Assembly (NCBI GenBank): GCA_017446045.1
Contig: JAFSRP010000049.1
Location: forward strand, 45,614-109,613
Reading direction: 5' to 3'
Length of the DNA: 64,000 bases
Source: Lachnospiraceae bacterium
Lineage (GTDB): Bacteria; Bacillota; Clostridia; Lachnospirales; Lachnospiraceae
Part shown: piece after piece, positions 1 to 9,780 of the stretch
Numbering within the stretch: position 1 is the first letter of the stretch
Layout: each line of letters starts with the position of its first letter
The notes under the pieces: generated by a model
The model's input: only the letters and a program-made list of their open reading frames with translations
What the model was told of the DNA's origin: nothing
Database searches by the model: none
Made by a program: the position numbers and the translations under genes

Positions 1-265
1 CCTTGCCCACGATACCGCCCGCGGCTGCCAGGAGGCCGCCGTACAGACCGCCCTGGGCATAGGTGAGGAAGCTCAGGATCCAAAGGGGAAGCGGAAGCTC
101 CCAGAAATTGGACCCGACGATTCCAAGCACTAGCCATATGACGCCCAATACGATCGTCGGAAGCAGCTGTTTCGGATTTTTCAGGACGGCAAAACTCTGC
201 CGGAGATAGTCCCGCAGGTATGCTCCCAGTCCGGGATATGCAGTTGAACCATTATTCTGCTTCAT
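1..265 (-). CDS. N-terminal part of a paralogue of the 1,273-aa multi-domain membrane protein (runs off the window)
   Basis: The first 88 codons are in the window and the gene continues past position 1. The start is ATG at 265. The encoded residues are nearly the same as the N-terminus of the gene at 1316..5137, including the cytoplasmic-looking YPGLG and YLRDYLRQS stretches and the first hydrophobic segments. At DNA level, positions 1 to about 165 match 4876 to about 5040 with only a handful of differences, while the 5'-most codons diverge more and include one extra codon. This points to a recent tandem duplication or gene conversion. It is the most distal gene seen in the long minus-strand run, 67 bases after the preceding stop. 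Function unknown; multi-pass membrane location is inferred from the hydrophobic segments. Confidence 0.85.
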   Translation of the reverse strand, partial: MKQNNGSTAYPGLGAYLRDYLRQSFAVLKNPKQLLPTIVLGVIWLVLGIVGSNFWELPLPLWILSFLTYAQGGLYGGLLAAAGGIVGK

Positions 266-332
266 ATAGTCACCCTAAGCCCGTATCGGAATGTATTATG
301 AATCACTCCAATATTCCGGTTGATTTTTCTGC

Positions 333-1265
333 TTATGGTTTAAACGTAAACTCCGCCTCTTTCAGCAGCTGGCCGCTGACATTGTCATAGATCCGGCAGA
401 CGCCCGTCATCATATCCAGCGGCAGGACGTCTTCGAGCGGTTCCCATTCCAGCTCATAATAGAAACTGCCTTTGGATCCATTCTGGAACGTATATCCCTC
501 TCCCACTCCGCGTGTGTCGTAAACCGAACCGTCCACATTCTTGCGGGCGACTTCATATGCTTTCCCGTTGAACTTTACATCACCGGGAACGATACGGATG
601 TCCCTGCCGGATGTATTTTCCACGTAGAAGCGGAGCGCGCTGCTGGTATCGGTGTAAGCAACGGAAAGGTCTGCTGTGGCAAGACTGATGCCGTCCGCAT
701 TGTAAAACTCATTTGTTTTATACAGGAACTTCGGCGTATCTGCCTTCTTTGCCTTATTGGTCTTGATCGTGATCTTTCCGGAGCGTGCTGTTTCCGCCAT
801 GGAAGATGCATCATAAGCTGCCAGTTCCAGTTCGATCTCTCCCACGTAGATGATCTGCATATCGTAGAGACCGCTGCGGTCGAAAAGCAACACGCCGTCC
901 GTGGAGGCGCCCGGCGCAGCCTCGATCTTCAGTTCCGGCTGCACTGCTGCACCGCCGTTTGCGGATAATGCGGTACAGCGCAGGATCTTTGCACTGCTTC
1001 CATCATTCTTCACCTTGAGATAGAGAGCATCCCTCTCCTGGCTTCCGCTGGTATAACGTCCCGTACCTGTTACCGATACAGACAATCCGTCCGCGGACCA
1101 TATCTCCTGTGTTTTGATCTTCGCGCCGCCAAGCGGATCCCATCTTCCGTTATCGGAAGGAAATATCATGCGGTATGCTATAAATAGAATGATCGCAGCA
1201 AAGACCAGAAATCCCAGTCCAAGCCACAGAGCAGTCATAGGTCCCTTTTTTTCCTTCTGTGCCAT
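333..1265 (-). CDS. Membrane-anchored extracytoplasmic protein of unknown function
   Basis: Encodes 310 aa from an ATG preceded by GGAGG. The N-terminus is a short Lys-rich stretch followed by one hydrophobic segment at about residues 12-33, with no lipobox Cys. The rest is hydrophilic and beta-rich in appearance, so it is probably a signal-anchor protein facing the outside. The body seems to contain two related halves of the type found in extracellular Ig-like or DUF4352-like modules (residues about 50-160 and 180-305), but I cannot assign a family. It lies between the two copies of the large membrane protein (51 bases after the first, 67 before the second), which suggests it works with them. 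Function not recognised. Confidence 0.8.
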   Translation of the reverse strand: MAQKEKKGPMTALWLGLGFLVFAAIILFIAYRMIFPSDNGRWDPLGGAKIKTQEIWSADGLSVSVTGTGRYTSGSQERDALYLKVKNDGSSAKILRCTALSANGGAAVQPELKIEAAPGASTDGVLLFDRSGLYDMQIIYVGEIELELAAYDASSMAETARSGKITIKTNKAKKADTPKFLYKTNEFYNADGISLATADLSVAYTDTSSALRFYVENTSGRDIRIVPGDVKFNGKAYEVARKNVDGSVYDTRGVGEGYTFQNGSKGSFYYELEWEPLEDVLPLDMMTGVCRIYDNVSGQLLKEAEFTFKP

Positions 1266-1315
1266 CGTTCCTACCTCCGTAAATCACAGTAAATGGCCTC
1301 GTTTTTTCTCCGTTT

Positions 1316-4300
1316 TTAAAAATCCTGGCCTCGTTTGTATCTGCGGATCACTTCTCCGCTGTCGTTCAGGAAACCCTGCATCTCAGCCTTGGCAGTCTCT
1401 CCGATCAGCTCCGTCGCTTGTCCGGTCACATTTTTCTGGAATACGTCACTGAAAAGATTCGTAACAGCGCTGGTCCAGTTCTCTGTTTTTGTGATCTCCG
1501 CCGTCATCTTTTTGTAGTCCGAGATGCGCATCTTTGCCATGTTCTGGTTTGCTTTGTCCACGGACATGTTCTTCCAGCTGACGCCGTAATCTCCGTATGC
1601 ATCGATGTTTTTGCCGAGTTCCATTGACTTTCCGGCCGTCAACTTATCGGACGCCTTCTTGCCCGCACTGCTTATGAGCTGGCCGATACCGTAGTTCAGT
1701 GAGCTCTGGTATGCCGTCTGGGTGAGATCCGCCGTGATCTCATCCATGGACTTGCCATTTACCACTCCATCGAGACCGGTCTTGACCAGATCGCCGCCGA
1801 TCGCCATACCAAAGCCGTCGATCTCATTCTGCAGCACACCGATCGCGCCCTCAGCCGTACCCTGGGCGATCATCGTCATGGTTTCATAAACATCCTTTCC
1901 CTGCGCGCCGGCTTCCGCCAGTTTGGTCAGGCCGGGTTTAGCGAAGGTATAGATATTCTTGATCGTCTTGCCTGCAGGGCCGGTCACTTCGCCAAGGACA
2001 TTGATGGACGTATCCGCCACGCTTTCGATCTGGGAGGCAGTCTTCTCTCCGAACTCCAGCCAGGCATCCTTTGCCATCTGTTCCTGCTGCTCGGTCTCTG
2101 CCGCCACACGCTCCTTGATGATTTCTTTTTTGATTCCCTTCAGGTCATCGACGGATTTGCCGTACTTCTCCGCAAGTTTCTCGATGTACTGTTCCTTCGA
2201 CATCTGTTCCTGGTCACGTTTCCAGGCTTCTGACATCTCCGTCTTGCCGGTCACACGTTCCTGTTCCCACCTGGCCTGGTTCTGCGCGTGCTGCTCCTGC
2301 TGCCATCGCTGACCCGTCTCGTAATCCTGCCGGAGCGTACCCGCATTGCGCCCGCGGTCATCATAATTCTCACGGAGCGTGGACTCCCCGAAGGTAAAGC
2401 CGGACTTTTCACTCAGGTACTGCGGCTCTCCGGTCTCCGGATCGTAGCCCGTCAGGTAGTAAGTCATCCGTTCTCCGGTGGCAGGGTCCTTGTAGGTAAT
2501 GTCTCCCTCACTGTTCACTTTCCATCCCTTGGGAACAGGGTTGTCCCAGTGGTAAGGATCTTTTGGGGCGGTATCTCCCGGAACCTGACCATCCGGAATT
2601 CCGCCTCCGCCCTCGTAAGAAAGGTCTTCACCGGGACCACCTGGGAATCCGCCTGTGGCGCCTCCCACGGAACCTCCTATAGCTCCGCCGATCCCGCCGC
2701 CGAGCGTACCGCCGACGCCGCAGGCGAACAGAAGGCTGAAGACCCAGCCGATCAGGGTCCGCAGCGCGGAATCCATACCACCGACATGATGATCCCAGAG
2801 GTATTCATCATAATACCCGGCATGATGGCCATTATTCAGATCATAATAGCCCGGATCGGTGAAAACATTGGACGATGAATCGCCGCCGGAATAGGCTTCC
2901 GTCCAGGCGTCTCCTGCCCCCGCATCGGATCCGCTGTCATAATCAGCTTCCTCATCATCATACAGGCTTCCGAACATCGAACCGCCCATGCTGCCGGAAT
3001 TGCCGGAGCTTCCGGAATTGTCCGTACTGCCATTGCTGCCGGAGGAACCGCTTTCGGAAAGCTTGCCCGTATCCGGATCATATCCCGGCGCCCATTCCGG
3101 CTCAAACCACTCGACATATAACGGCATGGAAACTGCAACATTAAGGTATTCCTTAAGTTTTCTTTTGACGGCGCCAAGATCTTTTCCGCTGCCTTTTGCC
3201 AAACCAACATAGTAGCACAGGGGAATCTCCGGAAACTCTCGTACCATCACATATTTGGCTGTATTGCCATCATCTTTGTGATAAACCGGCACATCACCGA
3301 TCATGAATCTGTCTACTCCCTTCATGACCTGTGCAACTTCTTCATCAGTAATTTTGATATTCGCCGCTATGGATTCAGCTACCGCATAATTAATCGCATA
3401 TTTCCTGACTTCTTCAACGGATTTCCTGCCGCTCTTACTTTTGTAATAATTCGCATAGTATTCCCGTATCATGGATGCGGGCGGACGGATCGTCGCTGTT
3501 CCATCGCCCATTTTCACAGATTTTTCTCTGTTTTCTACGTTTTCAGGCCATCTGAGATAATACCAGCAGCTCTGGGACACGATTTTTTTACCGCTGTCTT
3601 TATTCTTTACAGTATAGGTAATCATGCCCTTTATATCGTTTGGTAAACATGTCTGCTCGGCCCAGGCTTTAAATGGTCCCTCCTTATCGCCCTTTCCATA
3701 TATATTGTCATCTGCGCTAACTTCATATAATTCATTATCCAAATACGGGCCCAGGTCGATTAATTGACCCCCGCCGGAACTTACATTTATGTAAACACTA
3801 TCAATCGTAAGTGAGACTGAGCAGTCAGCGTGAGCGTCCACTTCCATTGCGTGCGGATAAAGATTGCTCCAGACTTCATCAACATATACTTTGCAGTTTT
3901 CAAAGCTTTTCTGCTGTGATCCTGAGCTGTTCTGAGATGCATATCCCTGCCAGGTCACATCCACCTTCATCAGATCTTCGGATGAAGGATCTCCTGTGAA
4001 TGTCATGATCAACAGGGTTCCGTTCTGCCCTGCGGCATTTCCTCCGACAATTGTACGGTACTCAGTTTCTGCATTCTTTGTAAGATCAATAATAAGAGGG
4101 GTGGCTTCCGAAATAGCTACGGTCTTTTCGGGATCGTCTGTCCTGTAGCACATCGGTGTGACTTGTATTTGGGTTGGTTTATCTGTCCTTAGATGAGGAT
4201 AAAGCTCCGAGATGTCTTTTGCCGCATAGTACTCCCAGGGATCGACCCACTGCTCTGCGGCATATGCGGTAATGACATTTCCCATGATGACAGAACCCAT

Positions 4301-5137
4301 CAAAATACCGCTCACAAAGAGCATGGCAAGCAGATTCAGTTTTAATGCTTTCTGTCCTTTCTTAGGCTTAGCCATAGAAGCCTTTTTGTTCACGGGCTCT
4401 TTACCGCCTTTTCCAAAAAATGCAAGGACAATGCTGACAACGAACAGTACCAGACCCGTCCATACACAGGGCCTGAACGGCAGCAGCGTCAGTGCCACTG
4501 CCAGCGTGAACCCGATCGTAAGCCCCGTCAGGATCCTGTCCACGGTGATGCGGGAAGGTGTTCTGCCTCTGCTAAAAGTCTGTGCCGCACTGAAGAGGAG
4601 ACCCGTCATAAAGCCGCCCTTCGTGCCTATGTTTTTCAGCAGCATGATGATGGCCACGATACCCACCATCGCTTCCTGCATATCCTGCCGGCTGTTCATG
4701 AACCCGTAGAGAAGCAGGGCTGCTCCCGCGCCCCCTGTCAAGGGAGAGGCTTCCTTAAGCCCCTGTACTGCAGCACCCCTGAAAAGCCCGGTAATACCGC
4801 CAGCTACGCCCGAGAAAGGCTTCTTTCCCTGAAAGAGCGGAACGATCATCGCATTTAAGAAAGCTGCGATCACGACCTTGCCCACGATACCGCCTGCGGC
4901 TGCCAGGAGGCCGCCGTACAGGCCGCCCTGGGCATAGGTAAGGAAGCTCAGGATCCAAAGGGGAAGCGGAAGCTCCCAGAAATTGGACCCGACAATTCCA
5001 AGCACCAGCCATATGACGCCCAATACGATCGTCGGAAGCAGCTGTTTTGGGTTCTTCAACACAGAGAGGCTCTGCCGGAGATAGTCCCGTAAATATCTGC
5101 CAAGGCCCGGATATGCAGTTGTATCTTTCTGCTTCAT
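1316..5137 (-). CDS. Large multi-domain membrane protein, unknown function
   Basis: Encodes 1,273 aa. Residues 1 to about 290 contain roughly seven hydrophobic segments, and the last ends in an Ala-Tyr-Ala-Ala stretch resembling a signal-peptidase site. Residues about 293-690 form a hydrophilic, presumably extracellular region. A Ser/Gly/Asn linker covers about 690-730. A further hydrophobic segment near 790-815 runs into a glycine-zipper stretch to about 850. Residues about 930-1030 are rich in Gln, Glu and Lys and look coiled-coil. The last 240 residues are helical with GxxxG-like spacing. The layout, with a channel-like N-terminus, extracellular middle and long helical tail, vaguely recalls large secreted or contact-dependent proteins, but I see no toxin or secretion motif. 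A tandem paralogue begins at 265. Expression is probably from the operon promoter near 17.5 kb. Confidence 0.85.
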   Translation of the reverse strand: MKQKDTTAYPGLGRYLRDYLRQSLSVLKNPKQLLPTIVLGVIWLVLGIVGSNFWELPLPLWILSFLTYAQGGLYGGLLAAAGGIVGKVVIAAFLNAMIVPLFQGKKPFSGVAGGITGLFRGAAVQGLKEASPLTGGAGAALLLYGFMNSRQDMQEAMVGIVAIIMLLKNIGTKGGFMTGLLFSAAQTFSRGRTPSRITVDRILTGLTIGFTLAVALTLLPFRPCVWTGLVLFVVSIVLAFFGKGGKEPVNKKASMAKPKKGQKALKLNLLAMLFVSGILMGSVIMGNVITAYAAEQWVDPWEYYAAKDISELYPHLRTDKPTQIQVTPMCYRTDDPEKTVAISEATPLIIDLTKNAETEYRTIVGGNAAGQNGTLLIMTFTGDPSSEDLMKVDVTWQGYASQNSSGSQQKSFENCKVYVDEVWSNLYPHAMEVDAHADCSVSLTIDSVYINVSSGGGQLIDLGPYLDNELYEVSADDNIYGKGDKEGPFKAWAEQTCLPNDIKGMITYTVKNKDSGKKIVSQSCWYYLRWPENVENREKSVKMGDGTATIRPPASMIREYYANYYKSKSGRKSVEEVRKYAINYAVAESIAANIKITDEEVAQVMKGVDRFMIGDVPVYHKDDGNTAKYVMVREFPEIPLCYYVGLAKGSGKDLGAVKRKLKEYLNVAVSMPLYVEWFEPEWAPGYDPDTGKLSESGSSGSNGSTDNSGSSGNSGSMGGSMFGSLYDDEEADYDSGSDAGAGDAWTEAYSGGDSSSNVFTDPGYYDLNNGHHAGYYDEYLWDHHVGGMDSALRTLIGWVFSLLFACGVGGTLGGGIGGAIGGSVGGATGGFPGGPGEDLSYEGGGGIPDGQVPGDTAPKDPYHWDNPVPKGWKVNSEGDITYKDPATGERMTYYLTGYDPETGEPQYLSEKSGFTFGESTLRENYDDRGRNAGTLRQDYETGQRWQQEQHAQNQARWEQERVTGKTEMSEAWKRDQEQMSKEQYIEKLAEKYGKSVDDLKGIKKEIIKERVAAETEQQEQMAKDAWLEFGEKTASQIESVADTSINVLGEVTGPAGKTIKNIYTFAKPGLTKLAEAGAQGKDVYETMTMIAQGTAEGAIGVLQNEIDGFGMAIGGDLVKTGLDGVVNGKSMDEITADLTQTAYQSSLNYGIGQLISSAGKKASDKLTAGKSMELGKNIDAYGDYGVSWKNMSVDKANQNMAKMRISDYKKMTAEITKTENWTSAVTNLFSDVFQKNVTGQATELIGETAKAEMQGFLNDSGEVIRRYKRGQDF

Positions 5138-5219
5138 ATGTCCTCTTTTTTCTCACCATGGTAAATGCATGCGCTGCCATCACGGCGCGGGGATCATCTG
5201 TCCGGCAGGCTCAGCAGTC

Positions 5220-6512
5220 TTACTCGATCAGCGGGGTCCAGTAGTGGCGACCCTCATAGTCCGTCAGACGATAAGCCACGCTTGTGACAGTATCCTGTGC
5301 CAGGCGGATATTGGCGATCTCGACATCGGAACCGACGGTAAACGCCGGGCCGAGGAAATAGTTGTCAATGAAATCGCCGTCATAGGTATAGACATCGCAG
5401 ATCGGCTCCACGGTATCCCCGTCATTCAGCGGGATCAGACCGTCACACATCTCGTCCGCAGGCATGTCGCCGCCGGGGCCGTCGGTGATCACCTTGACAC
5501 CCAGGATCTGGCCCTTCGGATGTTTATTGTCAAAGCGCAGGATCAGGTTGGCGTGCTGTGCGTTGACAAAAGCCGGGATATAACCACGGGACCAGTACTG
5601 GCTTCCTTCATGCCAGCCGTCCAGCTGGTAGTAGGCGACCACGTGCTTGTCGAGCGAGGGCCATGTCCCGTCGTATTCGCCGATCAGATTGAGATCGTCA
5701 TCAAAGTCATAGAGGTTATCCAGGCCGAGGTCAATAAATGCCTCCCCCGTGTCTACAAAGACGTTGAGTTTGACATACTCGATAGCATCCCACTCCGCGT
5801 CTGTCAGATGCAGGACATGCTGTCCCCTCTTATTGGTGCTCCAGACGAACCTGGATTCGTCCAGCGGCTCGCCGGGGGTATATGCGTAGTTGTCCCCGCT
5901 CAAGCCCGCTGCTCCCGCGATCAGGCCCGCAGCACCGGAAAAGATCCCCGCCTGGTCAATGCTGGGGATATAGCCGCTCTCACCGGAAAGAGGGGCCAGC
6001 ATGCCGCTTGCATAACTGCGTGTCAGCAGTGTCTTCGCGGACTGGCTGATGGTAATGGCATCGCTTTCTCCCAAAGCAATGAGATTGCTGCTTCCCGAGC
6101 TGCCCGAGCCGGATCCGAGATTCTGGGCGACTTCCCTGAGGCCATCGATATCGATGTTCTGCGCAGCTTCCTTGAGGGCTTCCACACCTGTATCGATGCC
6201 CTCCTGGACACTGCCATCCTCGACTTTTTCCGAAGCAATATGAAATAGATCGGAAACGATCTGCAGCGCCTTGCTCGGACTGCCGCCTGATACAGCAAGC
6301 AGTACGACAATACAGACAATTGCCACCAGCGGCAGGCAGCCGAGACTGCATCCGCCTCCGCCGCCGCGGTCTCCGAGTCCCGGACGGTTTTTATACCCGC
6401 CGGAATTACCGACCGGCCCGCCTAAGCCCAGACCGCTGCCTCTTGTGGATACCCTGGCCGATCCTTTGGTCGTATTACGCTGCCGGCTTCCGCCTCCTCC
6501 TGTTCTGTCCAT
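5220..6512 (-). CDS. Gly/Arg-rich membrane-anchored extracytoplasmic protein
   Basis: Encodes 430 aa from an ATG with AGGAGG seven to eight bases upstream. The first 55 residues are a low-complexity, positively charged Gly/Arg/Ser tail ending in a Gly-Gly-Gly-Cys stretch. One strong membrane segment follows at about 58-76, and then a long exterior region. The exterior part includes an acidic beta-rich segment (residues about 230-430) with many Asp, Tyr and Trp residues, compatible with a binding domain. The sequence between about 80 and 200 is Ser/Gly/Ala-rich. I do not recognise a family. It sits between the zinc-ribbon gene at 6544..9762 (31 bases away) and the large membrane protein (82 bases away), so it is presumably part of the same surface assembly. 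Confidence 0.8.
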   Translation of the reverse strand: MDRTGGGGSRQRNTTKGSARVSTRGSGLGLGGPVGNSGGYKNRPGLGDRGGGGGCSLGCLPLVAIVCIVVLLAVSGGSPSKALQIVSDLFHIASEKVEDGSVQEGIDTGVEALKEAAQNIDIDGLREVAQNLGSGSGSSGSSNLIALGESDAITISQSAKTLLTRSYASGMLAPLSGESGYIPSIDQAGIFSGAAGLIAGAAGLSGDNYAYTPGEPLDESRFVWSTNKRGQHVLHLTDAEWDAIEYVKLNVFVDTGEAFIDLGLDNLYDFDDDLNLIGEYDGTWPSLDKHVVAYYQLDGWHEGSQYWSRGYIPAFVNAQHANLILRFDNKHPKGQILGVKVITDGPGGDMPADEMCDGLIPLNDGDTVEPICDVYTYDGDFIDNYFLGPAFTVGSDVEIANIRLAQDTVTSVAYRLTDYEGRHYWTPLIE

Positions 6513-6543
6513 AAATACCTCCTGATGGATCTTATAAATCCCG

Positions 6544-9500
6544 TTAATATTCGTCCGATATCTTTGTTCCGCTGAGTACGGATGTGTAGGTCACATACTC
6601 GTTGTCCAACGCGCTTTCACCTGTAAATGTCATGGCCCGGTGCTCGGTATCGGTGCCTACTGAAAACTTAAGCTCTATACCTGGCACAAGACCGAAATCC
6701 CTCAGATCATACGTTCCGCTCTCGATTTTCTGATGGTAAGCGTTGTTCTCAGCGTTCCTCTCTTCCGAAGCTCCCGTAAACGAATAGAGGGTCTCCTTCG
6801 GACTCAGGATCAATTCCATTGTCTGCTTGTTATAGGAACCATCATATTCCTGGAGCGGCGCTTCCCCCTCAAATTTGACTGATACGTCTACGAGGCTTTC
6901 ATGATCCGTCGGGCGTATGATCATTTTTCCCTTCGCAACAGACTGTGCCACTTGGTTTTCTGCCTGATAATACTGATTCGCATAGTTCTGTGCCTGCTCT
7001 ACCGCCTCCTGTGGCGCCTGACCTCCCAGATTACCCATGATCTGTCCCTGCAGACTCACGAGTCCGTCGAACATGGGCATGTGGAAATCCTTCATGGCGG
7101 ATTCGATCTCCCAGGTCCCGTAAATATCTTCGTTTGCCAGTTTCAGGACGATCATATAAGAGCCGTCCCGGTTGGGTGTGGGCATGCTGAACTTGACAGG
7201 GATATCGGGCATTGCCGGGGTATTGTCCCCTACGAAGAGCACCCCGTCCGGAAAACCGATCTGCAGAAAATGATATGCCGTGCACTCATAGATGAGATCG
7301 GAATTTTCTCTGGGGTAAGGCTGGAAACGCTTTGCGCTGTAGTCTTCCCACGCACCGTCGGCCGGCAGGAACAGGGGCATGGTGATAAACTTACGTTCCC
7401 CGGTATCCTCGTCTTCCGTAAAGAAGCGGATCTTCATTTCACTGGCATACTCGTCCAGGGACTTTCCCGTTTTATAACGGGAATACCTGGATTTGTCGAA
7501 GGTCATATGCTTATCTTCTCTGGTCTTTGCGGCAATGGCTTCGTCGATCGCGAGAAACTCGAGCCTCGCATTCATTGCCGGCACCAATTCGGTCTGCAGA
7601 TACGAGAGCAGGTTTGCCTTCATTTTTTCATAGTCATCCCGGATCTTCCGCTGCAGCACAATGTCCGTCGTCTTATGAAGATAAGCAGAATAGAGTTCGA
7701 TATACTCTTTCTTCTTTGACTCGCTGATTCCGGTATAGGGAACCTCCTTGGTCGAAATGGCACGATCCGAATTTGCCGTATAGCGGTAGAAAATCTTTTC
7801 ATACCAGCCCGCCTGCTCCTGAAAGCTCAGATTAAAAAAGCCGTTGAAGAAATCATCATACAGGACGGCGATCTCTTCCATCATCTGATCCGGACGCGCC
7901 GGATCGGAATTGTTGACGATGGAAATGATGGCATCATTAAAGCCCTTGGTATACTGGATCGACAGGTTTTCATAGCCGCGGACGGTCCTGGGGTAGATCA
8001 GGTATTCCCTGTACGCCATCTGGGGAAGATCAAAGGGTGTTTCCGGCGGGAATTTGCCCAAAATATAATCCGTAACGCTCCAGACCGCCACAACAGTACC
8101 TATGACCACCAGCGCCTTGCCAAGGACCGGCACTGCTGCTGCAGCTGTACCCCATCCCAGCCTTGTCAAAAGAGCACCGCCCCATTTTGTTCCAATAGAC
8201 GCCAGCGGCTTGAAGATCTTAGAACGCATGGCCCAGTTAATGATCTTGGGCGCATATTCTCCCATCGTTTGCAGTGAAGCTGCAATAAGATCCTTGGCAT
8301 TGTTATCCAGAGCATCCTTAAACGAGCCGCCATGCCAGTACTGGGAAAGGACCTTCCCCATCACCAGCGTAAGGCCGATCGCCGAAAGCTTTCCCCCTGC
8401 CGCGTCTTTACCAAAATAACGATTCCCGAGACGTGTGGAGACGAGCTTCGCGTTATACGGAAGACCCAGACCTTCATTTGTCAGACCCATTGCGGCATCG
8501 AGCGCGGTATCCATTCCGTAGAGGTCCGCCACCATGCCCGGCAGCGCTGCATCTCCTACACCGTCATACAGAAAATGACTCAGGTCTTTTTTTGTGTCGA
8601 GATATCCCGCGAGACTGCTTGCCGTCACCTTGATCGGCTGCATCTCCGGCGGCAGGCCTTTCACATAATTATAGATAAAAGGCGTATCTTTTTCCTGCCC
8701 GAGATAATATGCAGCGTTCTTATCACCTTTCAGTTCGGTGACATCTGTAAAATGGTCCAGATAGACTTCATAACAGGTGCCATCCTCGCTGTACTCAAAA
8801 GGTGCCGGCTGCCATCGGCCCTGCTCTTCATCAAACCATATTACGCTTCCATCCTGATCCGGAGCGGCCGTCCTCGGGATCCTGATCATGTTGGAGGTCT
8901 GGAATGTATGCTGTCCGGAAGCAAGAGAAATATCATAAGTAACGAGTTCCTGTCCGCTCTCCGGATCCGTTTTCACCGGCAACTCGCGTATGATCAGCTC
9001 ATCCGTCTCATTTTCCAGATTCCACGGAAAGATCTCTACCTCGAGCTTACCGCCGGCAACATCAAAGGATGCCTGTCCCGTTTCTGTGGTGATCTCCGCT
9101 TTCTGTTCCGGTGCATTCGACGTTTCCTTCGTATCGTAGCGCACTGAAAGAAGGGCAACTGCACCCGGCGAATTATCCTGATTCAGGACGATCTGGTCTG
9201 CCCCTCCGGTCAGACTATACTCGGATGCGGGAATCACCAGTTCTGCTTTCGGCCCATCATAAACAGGCGTTCCGCTTCCTGAGGAAACGGGGTTGGCCCC
9301 GGTATTGCCGGATCCGATCCCTGTGCCGCCTGATCCGTTTCCCGTACCTTCGGTTTCCGTAATGTGCGCCGTGCCGCCGGGAAACAGCTTCGTCCGGACA
9401 TATCCGGGATAAACAAAACATACAAAAACAGCCAGTGCCGTCACAACAGCTATGACAGGCTTGAAGGAAGCACGTTTCCGGGTCTTTCCGCCTTCAGAAC

Positions 9501-9762
9501 CGGCATATTGGCCGGCAGCAGTTTCTTGTGCAGCAGTCACAGGACCTCTCCCACCCGTACCGGAAGATGGCCCAACTTTCCATCCGCACTCCCTGCAAAA
9601 CTTAGCACCGGGACTCAACGGCTTTCCACAGCTGCGGCAGAACTTTGGTGTATTCACTTCGATCTTTTGCGGTCCTTCCTTAGGAACACTCTTTCCGCAG
9701 CCACTGCAGAAAGCTGCACCCTCCGGAATCTCCGAACCGCAGTTACGGCAAAACCTGGGCAT
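6544..9762 (-). CDS. Double zinc-ribbon membrane protein with large extracellular region
   Basis: Encodes 1,072 aa from an ATG with GGGAGGG upstream. Two zinc ribbons lie at the N-terminus: Cys5, 8, 19, 22 and Cys42, 45, 56, 59. A Ser/Gly linker and one membrane segment follow (about residues 100-122, ending in the Tyr-Pro-Gly-Tyr-Val-Arg-Thr-Lys-Leu motif shared with 11812..15258). Everything after it should be extracellular. Residues about 170-360 are beta-rich and end in an HFTDVTEL stretch like those closing bacterial adhesin/ZU5-like modules. The middle (about 380-750) is mainly helical. The last ~200 residues, from a DIYGTWE motif, form a domain shared with the C-terminus of the next upstream gene. 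Zinc binding by the ribbons is family knowledge; the overall role is unknown. Confidence 0.85.
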   Translation of the reverse strand: MPRFCRNCGSEIPEGAAFCSGCGKSVPKEGPQKIEVNTPKFCRSCGKPLSPGAKFCRECGWKVGPSSGTGGRGPVTAAQETAAGQYAGSEGGKTRKRASFKPVIAVVTALAVFVCFVYPGYVRTKLFPGGTAHITETEGTGNGSGGTGIGSGNTGANPVSSGSGTPVYDGPKAELVIPASEYSLTGGADQIVLNQDNSPGAVALLSVRYDTKETSNAPEQKAEITTETGQASFDVAGGKLEVEIFPWNLENETDELIIRELPVKTDPESGQELVTYDISLASGQHTFQTSNMIRIPRTAAPDQDGSVIWFDEEQGRWQPAPFEYSEDGTCYEVYLDHFTDVTELKGDKNAAYYLGQEKDTPFIYNYVKGLPPEMQPIKVTASSLAGYLDTKKDLSHFLYDGVGDAALPGMVADLYGMDTALDAAMGLTNEGLGLPYNAKLVSTRLGNRYFGKDAAGGKLSAIGLTLVMGKVLSQYWHGGSFKDALDNNAKDLIAASLQTMGEYAPKIINWAMRSKIFKPLASIGTKWGGALLTRLGWGTAAAAVPVLGKALVVIGTVVAVWSVTDYILGKFPPETPFDLPQMAYREYLIYPRTVRGYENLSIQYTKGFNDAIISIVNNSDPARPDQMMEEIAVLYDDFFNGFFNLSFQEQAGWYEKIFYRYTANSDRAISTKEVPYTGISESKKKEYIELYSAYLHKTTDIVLQRKIRDDYEKMKANLLSYLQTELVPAMNARLEFLAIDEAIAAKTREDKHMTFDKSRYSRYKTGKSLDEYASEMKIRFFTEDEDTGERKFITMPLFLPADGAWEDYSAKRFQPYPRENSDLIYECTAYHFLQIGFPDGVLFVGDNTPAMPDIPVKFSMPTPNRDGSYMIVLKLANEDIYGTWEIESAMKDFHMPMFDGLVSLQGQIMGNLGGQAPQEAVEQAQNYANQYYQAENQVAQSVAKGKMIIRPTDHESLVDVSVKFEGEAPLQEYDGSYNKQTMELILSPKETLYSFTGASEERNAENNAYHQKIESGTYDLRDFGLVPGIELKFSVGTDTEHRAMTFTGESALDNEYVTYTSVLSGTKISDEY

Positions 9763-9780
9763 TCAGATCCCTCCCGATCA

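Noticed and set aside
2600-2710. Gly-rich coding region as a separate repeat element
   Set aside because: The repeats are codon-level runs of Gly within the 1,273-aa protein, not an independent DNA repeat family.
5169-6248. A 359-codon open frame on the plus strand
   Set aside because: It lies opposite the well-supported gene at 5220..6512, has no ribosome-binding site, and its composition is that of antisense translation. The same holds for other long plus-strand frames such as 20515..21879, 30265..31794, 32486..33643 and 56034..57617.
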